From positions 1 to 64,000 of the forward strand of contig JACMJZ010000025.1 in NCBI GenBank assembly GCA_014380365.1: a stretch of DNA of 64,000 nucleotides, in the 5' to 3' direction. Each line of letters begins with the position of its first letter. Position 1 is the stretch's first letter. The notes beneath the pieces were generated by a model. It was not told the DNA's origin. It searched no databases and saw only the letters and a program-made list of their open reading frames with translations. Of this stretch, positions 1-7,636 are shown piece after piece. A program made the translations under genes and the position numbers. The DNA comes from Pyrinomonadaceae bacterium (GTDB lineage: Bacteria; Acidobacteriota; Blastocatellia; Pyrinomonadales; Pyrinomonadaceae).

Positions 1-147
1 ATTCAGAGCTTTGGAACTGTGAACACGGTTACAGATGAAGCGTATTCGATTCAAATTTTTGACGGCGTCTGAAGAGTCACCGGGATAGCGACTAACCATC
101 CGGGCAGCAATGGCGGCTACAGTGCTCAGAATACAATCTATGACATC
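1..147 (+). pseudogene. upstream part of RHS-repeat gene, cut by in-frame TGA
   Basis: Frame 1 is open from the window edge apart from one TGA at 70-72. The peptide before it (ending QIFDGV) and after it (starting RVTGIATNHPG) together read like a normal RHS/YD repeat, in which the residue at the stop would be glycine (the usual pattern is DGxGRV). One G-to-T change (GGA to TGA) explains the stop. The frame continues without shift into the long reading frame that follows. This is either a real nonsense mutation splitting the RHS gene or a sequence error. The start of the gene lies left of the window. Confidence 0.6.
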
Positions 148-2796
148 ATGGGCCGGCTGCATAAGCAGTCAAATCCGACGGAGGTTTCAAGCGCATGGAA
201 TCCGACGGGCGACGATGCCGCCGGATGGGTGTATCGATCCCAGCTTTACGACTGGAAGAGTCGTGCTACTGTTTCAACCAATACGGATTCTACGCAGGCG
301 GCAAATTCATATGGCGGGTGCGGCTGTGCAGGCGGTGAGGTCGTCACGATCAGTGACGCCGTAGGGAGGCAGAAGAAGGTCTACAGCGATGTCCTAGGCC
401 GGCCATGGAAAACTGAAATTCTCAACTTCGATAATACGGTTTATGCAAGTTCGGTAAATTCTTACAACGCTCGCGATCAAGTCACCAGCACGAAGGAGTA
501 TCAGGGCGAGGCTACCAGCGATGGCTCGTGTCCAACCGGCACGTGTCAGGAGACAACCGTGAGTCATGATGGCTACGGCCGTGTAGCTTTTCAACATGCG
601 CCTGAACAAGTCTCGGGCGGAAACACAGCCTACACTTATAAAGCTGACGATTCTCTCTGGACAGTCAGTGACGCGCGCGGGGCGAGAGTTTCCTATAGCT
701 ACAATGGTCGCAAGCTATTGACGGGAATCAATCATAGCGCCGCTGCGCCCATCTTCGTGCCTGCCGCAGTCAGCTTCGACTACGATCCGGCCGGCAATCG
801 CAGATCGATGGTTGATGGAATGGGATACGTGGTCTATCAATATGACCAACTTTCCCGGCTGCTTTCGGAGTCGCGCTCACTCAATGCTCTGCCCAATGCG
901 CCCGTGCCTAACAACGCCTACACTATTTCTTATGAGTATAATCTGGTTGGAAAAGTGAAGGGCATCACCGATCCATTTGGGTACCAGGTCAGCTATACAC
1001 ATGACACAGCAGGACGACTCGACAGCATCAGCCGTCCTGGCCCTCAGGGCTTCCCGGATACCATGTCGGACATCCATTATCGAGCATTCGGGAAGCTTAA
1101 AGAGAGTACGTTTAGGTGGAATGCGAATAGCAGCACTATCGCTTACACGCACGACGCTAGGATGGAAGTAAATCGGTTACAGATCACAAGCTCGGTCGCC
1201 GGGATTCAAGGTGCACAATACCAACGCTCCAACGACGGCCGCGTCAGCTATGCCCAGGATCTCTCTGATCCGGAATTTGATCGTGGATATTCGTTTGACC
1301 AAATGGGTAGAGTGACGCAGGGGTTAACGGGTGCAGAGGCACGAAACACCTTGCCCGCCAATGGGCCATACAAACAGACTTATGGTTACGATGCCTTCAG
1401 TAATCTAACTAGCCGCACTGGTCGGCATTGGACGAAGAATGTTCCAACGCAGACAGGCAGTTACGTAAACAACCGAAACACGCAGTGGCAGTATGATCTT
1501 GATGGGCGGACCACGCAGGCCGGCACACAACAGTTCAGATATGATGCAGCAGGTCGACCAGTAAATCCGACTGGCACCCTCCTGGACACCTATGATGGGG
1601 ATGGCTTGGCCGTCAAAAAGTATTCTCCTTCGGCTAGTTACGAATTGCCATCAAGCGTGCTCGGCGGCCAGGTTGTTACCCAGATTGGGCCACAGGGGAA
1701 TAAAGAGATCACTTACGTTTACGCCAACGGCAAACGTGTCGGGCGAGAGGGCTTCTGGGAAATTAAAAGCGCGATTAACAGCGGTGACTACAATATCGCC
1801 TATGGTAGCGTGGTGGCTCGTACGAACGAATTTAGCCCAATTGGTGACAATGTTGGAGTGGATAACCCATACCTTGACGGAGGTAGCTGGGATCGCAGCC
1901 TCCTTTACCCGGCGTACGGTGATCCATCGACGTTCACCTGTGCGTGGAATGGTTTAGAAGTAAATTGCTCAAGTCTGAATAAATTCTACTTAAGCAAGAA
2001 CCGTGAATGGATTCTGACATTAACAATCCGCGGGCGTGTTGGCGGGGCTGTGAATCAAACCAAAGCCGAGTTGGTGCCCGGGGGAGATCAGCTCGGAAAG
2101 GTGGTTTACGGCTCAGCTGGCCCTGGCGGAGAACCGTCCTCGGTAGAAATCATTGCCGAGCCCGATAGCTTTGAATTAAGAAGCATGGGAACAATGATGA
2201 ATTGGATCGAGATGAAGCCTCTTGAGTACGGGTTTGTCATTCCCCAACGAACTCAGTGGCGAGCAGTCGATCCCGCCGAGATACGCAAGGCCTTGGCAAG
2301 GATGCTTGACAAGGACGGCTGTGGAAAATTTGTAGAGGAGTTGATTAACCGACTAGCTGGCGATACGGGAAACCCCTTCGTCTCTGACTATGCCTTGGAT
2401 CTGTTCGACACGGTGGCGGGCCAAGGCAATTTTGTGCGAGGAGGTTTAGCAGATAAAAACCGGGTTTCATCAACAGTTTCGGGACAAATGGTTTATGGAA
2501 AGGGGAAAAAGCCCGGTAACGCTGCCGTCCATCTTGGTAGCTACTTCAATGGCCCAGTGCAAGCGAGTTCAGTAAACTTCATTGACGCCTTTGACACGCT
2601 GCATGAACTGATACACCACGCAGGATTAAATGACTATTACTACGACGAGCAGATTGCACAAACACTGTTTGGTATGACTGGAACGCCAGGGCTACCTGAC
2701 AAGAAAGACTACAAGAACAATAGAGACTTCATAGGGGCGAATTCCGCATATTTTAGTAAAGTACTTAGCACCAAGTGTCCGGTACTTTCTAGGTAA
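148..2796 (+). CDS. RHS/YD-repeat protein with C-terminal HExxH metallopeptidase-like domain
   Basis: This is the C-terminal part of an RHS-repeat protein. YD-type repeats (YDxxGR, YSYNGRK, YEYNLVGKV, YDAAGRP) run through roughly residues 30-540. RHS proteins form a large beta-barrel shell that carries a variable C-terminal toxin. The usual conserved closing motif before the toxin (RYYDPxxGRF) is not seen; the repeats pass into about 330 unrelated residues. These contain HELIHHAG, with zinc-site residues H819, E820 and H823, so the tip is probably a metallopeptidase. The first in-frame ATG after the upstream TGA is at 148, but the natural protein surely began further left. A small gene follows after 5 nt and could be its partner. 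That the tip is a toxin is inferred; the RHS call is firm. Confidence 0.8.
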   Translation: MGRLHKQSNPTEVSSAWNPTGDDAAGWVYRSQLYDWKSRATVSTNTDSTQAANSYGGCGCAGGEVVTISDAVGRQKKVYSDVLGRPWKTEILNFDNTVYASSVNSYNARDQVTSTKEYQGEATSDGSCPTGTCQETTVSHDGYGRVAFQHAPEQVSGGNTAYTYKADDSLWTVSDARGARVSYSYNGRKLLTGINHSAAAPIFVPAAVSFDYDPAGNRRSMVDGMGYVVYQYDQLSRLLSESRSLNALPNAPVPNNAYTISYEYNLVGKVKGITDPFGYQVSYTHDTAGRLDSISRPGPQGFPDTMSDIHYRAFGKLKESTFRWNANSSTIAYTHDARMEVNRLQITSSVAGIQGAQYQRSNDGRVSYAQDLSDPEFDRGYSFDQMGRVTQGLTGAEARNTLPANGPYKQTYGYDAFSNLTSRTGRHWTKNVPTQTGSYVNNRNTQWQYDLDGRTTQAGTQQFRYDAAGRPVNPTGTLLDTYDGDGLAVKKYSPSASYELPSSVLGGQVVTQIGPQGNKEITYVYANGKRVGREGFWEIKSAINSGDYNIAYGSVVARTNEFSPIGDNVGVDNPYLDGGSWDRSLLYPAYGDPSTFTCAWNGLEVNCSSLNKFYLSKNREWILTLTIRGRVGGAVNQTKAELVPGGDQLGKVVYGSAGPGGEPSSVEIIAEPDSFELRSMGTMMNWIEMKPLEYGFVIPQRTQWRAVDPAEIRKALARMLDKDGCGKFVEELINRLAGDTGNPFVSDYALDLFDTVAGQGNFVRGGLADKNRVSSTVSGQMVYGKGKKPGNAAVHLGSYFNGPVQASSVNFIDAFDTLHELIHHAGLNDYYYDEQIAQTLFGMTGTPGLPDKKDYKNNRDFIGANSAYFSKVLSTKCPVLSR

Positions 2797-2801
2797 AGGT
2801 C

Positions 2802-3653
2802 ATGACAATCATCGACATACTCTTGTTCGTGGCGCTGTTCAGTATCGATCCATCAAAGGTTGACGGATGGAGGGGAATCGTACCTTTGCATTCTACTCGT
2901 GCGGACGCGGAACGACTTCTGGGTCCTCCAGTAAGACCTTGCGCGAACGGATGCCACTACGCAACGGAAAGTGAGCGCGTATTTGTTCTCTATTCAGGCG
3001 AACCGTGTACGGGAGGTGACCATAATCGCTGGCGTATCCCGCATGACACAGTTCTCAGTCTTAGTGTCTACCCTAAAGTGAAGCCGAAACTGCCTGACCT
3101 GAGATTGGATCGAAGAAAGTTTACAAGGACGGAAGATCCTGAATTGCATGGTTACTCTTACTATACCAATGAAGAGGACGGCGTCACTTATTCGATTTCG
3201 GATAGACGTGTAGTTATCGGGATTGATTGGTTTGGTACTGCACGAGATGCCAAAACTCTTCGCTGCCCCACTGTGAGGCCACCTTTTGCAACTGAGAATG
3301 CACCTTTCGATCGTGCTAGTGTCGGAGTGACTCTTGAAGAAGACAAGCCTCGTTTAAAGCAGTTTGCAGAGAATTTGAAGAAAGCGCTGGGTACCAAGGG
3401 TTATGTCATTGCTTATGGTGGCGAGTTAGGACCAGCCCGTGTTGCGAAGATGAGGTTGAAGTGCATTAGAGACTACCTGCAAAAGACCCACCAAATTAAG
3501 CCCTCTCGTCTGGTGATGCTAGACGGGGGCTACCGCGCCGAAATCAGTGTTGATTTGTTTTTAGTGCGAGTAGGTGATCCCATACCTAAACCAGCACCCA
3601 CACGGTATCCGGTCGCTGTTCGGGATGTGCCTCCAAGAACGAACCCTTGCTGA
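2802..3653 (+). CDS. unrecognised protein with OmpA-like C-terminal region
   Basis: This 283-residue product starts 5 nt after the RHS gene, with AAAGG overlapping the RHS stop as ribosome site, so the two are probably cotranscribed. It has a short hydrophobic N-terminus (about residues 3-14). An N-terminal domain of unknown type follows, with cysteine pairs near residues 47-51 and 69. The C-terminal region, about 165-260, resembles OmpA-like modules: it has the GYVIAYGG strand, an arginine-rich helix (R..KCIRDYLQ) and the DGGYR..ISVDLFLV ending. The next gene carries the same module. It could be an immunity or accessory protein for the RHS effector by position, but no family function is recognised. 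Confidence 0.7.
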   Translation: MTIIDILLFVALFSIDPSKVDGWRGIVPLHSTRADAERLLGPPVRPCANGCHYATESERVFVLYSGEPCTGGDHNRWRIPHDTVLSLSVYPKVKPKLPDLRLDRRKFTRTEDPELHGYSYYTNEEDGVTYSISDRRVVIGIDWFGTARDAKTLRCPTVRPPFATENAPFDRASVGVTLEEDKPRLKQFAENLKKALGTKGYVIAYGGELGPARVAKMRLKCIRDYLQKTHQIKPSRLVMLDGGYRAEISVDLFLVRVGDPIPKPAPTRYPVAVRDVPPRTNPC

Positions 3654-3871
3654 GCGTGCGCCATACCTGCATCAGCTTTACAACAAGCATTGATTAAAGC
3701 GCCATTGCAGCGAATCATCAGTCGCAAAGGCACCGTCCTCGGGCTTGGAGTTTTAGGTTTCCCGTTTTAGAGAAGACTTCCAAGAAGCAATGGGTGTCTG
3801 AGCAATTCAGAAGCAATTTCCCGGATGTCGTGGAGAGACGTGTTGTTCCTCTAAAAAAGTGAGGGCATGTA

Positions 3872-4660
3872 ATGAGCAAGATACGACGCATTAGAATGTT
3901 TCCAGCTCTTATGCTGATTTTCCTCTGCATTGTCGGGTTAGGGTCCACGCAATCCGGCAGCACTCAGAATCGTTTTGATCCACCTTGTACCAGTCTTCAT
4001 TTGCTTTGTCCTTCGCATCTGGTGAGCGGTTCCGATCCTATAACCTTGAGAGGCGATGTGCTCGGGGCTAAGGACATACTGGGTATTGAAGGAGCACGGA
4101 GAGTCAGTTACGCATGGCAAGTATCTGGCGCTAAAATCATCGGCGGCCAGGGCACCTCCGAAATTGTCATCAAGCCCACTAGAGACAAACAAGACGAGGA
4201 GAGCTGTATAAAAGTGACATTGCAGGTTAAAGGCGTGCCGCCCACTTGTGAGAGTGTAAAGTCCTGCACTCTACGAGTTAATTATAAATGCGCTCCGCCT
4301 TTGCGGTTTGATGATGAATATCAGGTTGCCTCTTTGCAAGCCGAACAAGTGCACTTGGATAAGATCGCACATTCTCTAAACGAGAGAGGATCGGACTCTA
4401 TCTTATATCTTGTTGCTTACGCTGGCCGAAGCGCGTGTATCTCGGAGTCGCAATGGCGCGTTGCCAGAGCAAAGAAATACCTCATAGAAGAAAAACGCAT
4501 ACATGAGGATCGCATAGTCGCGGTGGATGGCGGTTTTCGCGAGAGTTTTGCGATTGAACTCTTCGTCTTGCCAGAAAATGGTTGTGGCCCATTACCAACT
4601 CCCACCGTAAGAGCCGCCGATGTAACCATCACTGGGTTGTGCGCAAGAAAGTACAACTAA
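3872..4660 (+). CDS. secreted protein with PKD-like and OmpA-like domains
   Basis: The 262-residue product has a basic N-terminus and a hydrophobic segment (about residues 9-24) acting as signal peptide or anchor. Residues about 35-140 form an Ig/PKD-like domain (CPSHLVSGSDPITLRGDV, YAWQVSGAKIIGGQGTS), a pattern common in acidobacterial secreted proteins. Residues about 145-250 repeat the OmpA-like module of the preceding gene (YLVAYAGRS, R..RAKKYL, DGGFRESFAIELFVLP). GAGGGC lies just before ATG 3872. The 218-nt gap before it holds no gene. Likely periplasmic or cell-surface; exact role unknown. It lies inside the presumed integrated element that ends at about 4998. Confidence 0.7.
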   Translation: MSKIRRIRMFPALMLIFLCIVGLGSTQSGSTQNRFDPPCTSLHLLCPSHLVSGSDPITLRGDVLGAKDILGIEGARRVSYAWQVSGAKIIGGQGTSEIVIKPTRDKQDEESCIKVTLQVKGVPPTCESVKSCTLRVNYKCAPPLRFDDEYQVASLQAEQVHLDKIAHSLNERGSDSILYLVAYAGRSACISESQWRVARAKKYLIEEKRIHEDRIVAVDGGFRESFAIELFVLPENGCGPLPTPTVRAADVTITGLCARKYN

Positions 4661-4950
4661 CTTGAATCGTTACGCTGAACCCTCCGCAGGGTGCAGGGTT
4701 CCTACCGACTACTGGCGTGCTTTTGCGTTCAAATGAGGGCCCATAGGCAGACCGAGCGTTCCGCCTGCAACAGCCCTCTCAATGCAAAGGTATGAGCGCC
4801 TATTTTACACCGGCAACGGTGTGACTATAGTGTGACAGCTGAGCCAATCGCGTGGGAACAAGGCGAAACCTAGACTGACAACAAGACAGCGAAAGACAAA
4901 CAAAACCAGTCACAAGAGCCTGAACGAAACTCAGTGAAACAAACGGAAAG
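4661..4950. other. non-coding stretch before the attachment-site remnant
   Basis: No convincing gene is present. A hairpin GAACCCT/AGGGTTC at 4677-4701 may end transcription of the preceding gene, although no T tract follows. Minus-strand reading frames across 4800-5242 are artefacts of the tRNA fragment. Confidence 0.4.
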
Positions 4951-4998
4951 TGACTGGCAGTCATGAGGTCAGGGGTTCGATCCCCCTCGGCTCCACCA
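4951..4998 (+). other. 3' half of tRNA-Ala(GGC): attachment-site remnant
   Basis: The segment runs from the anticodon arm to CCA. It holds U33, anticodon GGC at 4956-4958, a five-base variable loop, a T arm AGGGG-TTCGATC-CCCCT, and CGGCTCC-A-CCA, whose U70 fits the G3-U70 identity pair of alanine tRNA. No matching 5' acceptor strand (GGGGCCG expected) or D arm lies upstream, so this is not a whole tRNA gene. Tyrosine recombinases often use the anticodon-to-3'-end part of tRNA genes as attachment site. The intact tRNA would then lie to the left of the element, beyond the window. The next 320 nt to the sigma gene hold no gene. Confidence 0.7.
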
Positions 4999-5318
4999 AA
5001 TACTCGCAATACCTGGGGCATCCACCATCATCGTGGATCCCCTCGTGCTTGAACCCAACACAGTTTGGAAGTACATCAGCGTCCGCCGCTACTTCATATT
5101 CCTCAGTGAATCGATTGCCGAGGATACGTAGGGGGCTGTCTTTGAACCAAATGAAGAAGAACATCCGAGAGCAGGTGTAATTTCGAGGGCGCAAAAAGTC
5201 CCAATTTACAGGCCGACTCATTCGAAACCAGAAAATCCTCACATCTGATCGTTACTTTTCCCGTTCTGATGTTAATAAGAGGGTGACGGTAAATTGTTCC
5301 CCTCAGGCAAGTGGCTGC

Positions 5319-5945
5319 ATGACTAATCCTCCCGATAAGGCAGACGAGGCCAGGCTGATTGAGAGAAGCGCCCGCGGAGACGCGAAGGCTTTCACACGGG
5401 TGTATCAGCTTTACCGCGATCGCGTGTTCGGATTCGCTCTGCGCATGCTGGGGGATTACCAGACCGCCGAAGATGTCACGCATGAGGCCTTTATCGCATT
5501 GATTGAACACCCGGAACGGTACAGGCCGGAGCGCGGGTCGCTGTTGACTTTTCTTTGCGGCGTAGCACGCAACCACATTCTCCTGCACTGGCGGCGTCGA
5601 GGCTATCAACTCGAAGACCAGATCGAAGACGACTGGGAGATAGCGTCACCAGGCGAGGCGCAGAATCCGCTGAACAATTTCCTGGGCCGCGAACGCGCGG
5701 CGACAGTTGCTGCCGCAGTTGACGGGTTGCCGGTATTGCAAAGGGAAGCTCTCGTACTAAGAGAATTCCAGGAACTTAGTTATGCAGAGATTGCGTCCGT
5801 CACCAGCACGTCGGTTGATGTTATCAAGATGCGCCTGAGGCGCGCGCGCCAGTCTCTAACTTCAAGGCTTTCAGGATATTTGAATTCGGAAGAAGGTTCC
5901 CATGAACTGCAACGAAGCACGACAAAATCTAGAACCTGCGCTTGA
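5319..5945 (+). CDS. ECF-type RNA polymerase sigma-70 factor
   Basis: A 208-residue extracytoplasmic-function sigma factor. Region 2 (about residues 24-92) includes YQLYRDRVFGFALRML for core binding and the TAEDVTHEAF helix. Region 4 (about 135-195) includes LPVLQREALVLREFQELSYAEIA and a helix-turn-helix that reads the -35 element. A GTG at 5283 would add 12 residues unlike the family; ATG at 5319 fits family length better. The gene overlaps the anti-sigma gene by 44 nt, giving a co-regulated switch. It is the first clearly chromosomal gene right of the tRNA remnant. Target promoters cannot be told from the sequence, but such clusters are usually self-regulated. Confidence 0.9.
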   Translation: MTNPPDKADEARLIERSARGDAKAFTRVYQLYRDRVFGFALRMLGDYQTAEDVTHEAFIALIEHPERYRPERGSLLTFLCGVARNHILLHWRRRGYQLEDQIEDDWEIASPGEAQNPLNNFLGRERAATVAAAVDGLPVLQREALVLREFQELSYAEIASVTSTSVDVIKMRLRRARQSLTSRLSGYLNSEEGSHELQRSTTKSRTCA

Positions 5946-6594
5946 CGGCGCGCTTGATGAGGCAGCCCAACGGCTACTTCGTGAACACGTGTCCACCTGC
6001 GCTTTGTGTAAAGAAAGACTCGCGCAACTCGAGGCGGTTCGCGCGCTACTACGCGAGGCTGCACCGACGTCGCCTTCAGAATCGCTGGACGCGCGTGTCA
6101 TGGGTTCGTTTCGCAAGCACCATGCGGCCAGGTCAGACGGGCGAGCCGCAGCGATTCGGTTGAGAGATTTATTCTTCGGTTCGCTGCGTGTGCCGGTCCC
6201 GATCATGGGGATGTTACTAGTCGCGGTGGTGGCGATCGTGTTGCTGGCGTATAGAACAGGAAAACAAAACGCTCAGCAGATTGTCGTTAACGCGGCGCCG
6301 GCTGCTTCTGAACACTTGCAGACTAGCGACTCGCCTGGCGAGGTCGACAAAACTGTTCCGGTCGACAAAACCATTCCCGTGCCCGCGACGGCGAAACTAG
6401 TTCAAGCTTCAGCAAGTCGTTATCGGAGCAACAGGCTTCCGGCGAGGGTAAAAAGCGAAGTAACAGAACAGCCGTTACAGAGCTCGACGGTAATCACCTC
6501 AAACAGCACCAACTATTCGACGGTTGCAGTCCTAAAGGGCTTTGAGCCGCTACCAATCGCGACGGCGCGAATTATTAAAGGAGAACAGCGATGA
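5902..6594 (+). CDS. membrane anti-sigma factor with zinc-finger (ZAS) domain
   Basis: The 230-residue product begins with a zinc-binding anti-sigma domain: C3, H29, C33 and C36 form the HxxxCxxC signature. One membrane helix lies at about residues 99-117 (IMGMLLVAVVAIVLLAY). An extracytoplasmic tail of low complexity follows. The start lies inside the sigma gene, with GGAAGAAGG upstream, so translation is coupled. It should hold the ECF factor at the membrane until a signal arrives. The stop overlaps the ATG of the next gene (ATGA), placing all three in one operon. Confidence 0.88.
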   Translation: MNCNEARQNLEPALDGALDEAAQRLLREHVSTCALCKERLAQLEAVRALLREAAPTSPSESLDARVMGSFRKHHAARSDGRAAAIRLRDLFFGSLRVPVPIMGMLLVAVVAIVLLAYRTGKQNAQQIVVNAAPAASEHLQTSDSPGEVDKTVPVDKTIPVPATAKLVQASASRYRSNRLPARVKSEVTEQPLQSSTVITSNSTNYSTVAVLKGFEPLPIATARIIKGEQR

Positions 6595-7622
6595 AACTAC
6601 AACGCTACCTTTGGATCGCTTTGACTGTATCAGTGCTGACAACTTTCATGGCCGTCGATGTGGCTGCCCAGGATCGACCCGTTTGGCAAGGCGGTGTCAG
6701 TTTTCGCGATGGAACCGTCATCAAGATGGGTGTGGGAATAGTACCAGTCGGCGCTTTGGACATCGGAGGAGTTAGCCCCGGCACAGTGGTCGGCATGATG
6801 GCGCCCAATGAAGCGGGTGTACATCTGTTTATCCGCATGCTCAAGCTTGGTGATGGGCGGGTCGCAATTTATCAGGTGAGCGTTAAACCCCTGAAGGAGA
6901 AACGCCAATTCGAGGTGACATTGCGTTCGGCAACCCCAAGTCCCCAGCAAGCCAAAGAGTGGGGCCTGGTTGGCACGCGGACAGAGTCGAGCTTTCTCAG
7001 AAACTACGAGAAACCGATCATAGTTGATAACGGTGACACGCTGGCGATTGAGGTGTTGGGGAATCCACGCACAGGGGTAAGGCTGGTGGACTATTTTCTC
7101 ATCTCAGACCATCCCATTCCCGAGGTGGAAAGCAATCGCGAAACACTGGCAAAGCAAGCGCGGTCGCTGGCGATGGAGGACATTGAGTTGAGCGTTTTCA
7201 GTTTTGACATCCGCAGGAACAGCAAATCGATCTTCAAGAGCGAAGGGGGAGTGCGTGGAAGATTCATCTGGTTGGACGTACCAGGCGTCGGACGCTTTCT
7301 TTTTTCGCTGACGCAACGCTCCGAGGATGGTGGCTTCGTAAAAGCCGCCTACGTCACCGGGCAGCAAATTAGTTTTAGCCACGGTGGTGACCAGTATGAG
7401 GTGGTAACCAATCAGCCGATCGTTCATGCTTCGGGCATTTACAACTTATGGATGTTGTTTGATCCAACGTTTAGTTCTCCGACACCCAATCTCTTCAGAC
7501 AAGGTGACGGATTTAGCGTCGGAGCTGCTGACGACTTCCCGGGGGTCAAAGGAATGACACAAAAGGGAGGCTCTTCCGAGATTTCAGATGAAGCGACGAG
7601 TCGTTTACTAGAGCTGCGCTGA
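6591..7622 (+). CDS. secreted protein of unknown function in the sigma/anti-sigma operon
   Basis: A 343-residue product with a clear Sec signal peptide (MKLQRYLWIALTVSVLTTF, cleavage near VAA-Q at residue 27). The start overlaps the anti-sigma stop as ATGA and GGAG precedes it. The mature part is rich in beta strands and has no recognised catalytic motif. A stretch at about residues 100-160 reads like a beta-sandwich. Its position suggests it is either the sensor input or the effector of the ECF system, probably periplasmic. I do not recognise the family. Confidence 0.8.
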   Translation: MKLQRYLWIALTVSVLTTFMAVDVAAQDRPVWQGGVSFRDGTVIKMGVGIVPVGALDIGGVSPGTVVGMMAPNEAGVHLFIRMLKLGDGRVAIYQVSVKPLKEKRQFEVTLRSATPSPQQAKEWGLVGTRTESSFLRNYEKPIIVDNGDTLAIEVLGNPRTGVRLVDYFLISDHPIPEVESNRETLAKQARSLAMEDIELSVFSFDIRRNSKSIFKSEGGVRGRFIWLDVPGVGRFLFSLTQRSEDGGFVKAAYVTGQQISFSHGGDQYEVVTNQPIVHASGIYNLWMLFDPTFSSPTPNLFRQGDGFSVGAADDFPGVKGMTQKGGSSEISDEATSRLLELR

Positions 7623-7636
7623 TCGACGAACACTCG

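Noticed and set aside
70-72. TGA in the RHS gene as a selenocysteine codon
   Set aside because: The repeat pattern calls for glycine at this site, and RHS proteins have no redox cysteine here. A point mutation or error is simpler.
4951-4998. Complete tRNA or tmRNA gene ending here
   Set aside because: No 5' acceptor strand or D arm upstream within 350 nt. The anticodon arm and variable loop are tRNA-Ala-like, and no tmRNA tag reading frame was found.
4800-5242. Minus-strand open frames encoding GIEPLTS and GDRTPDL peptides
   Set aside because: These peptides are well-known artefacts of translating a tRNA 3' end and its complement; they overlap the tRNA-Ala fragment.
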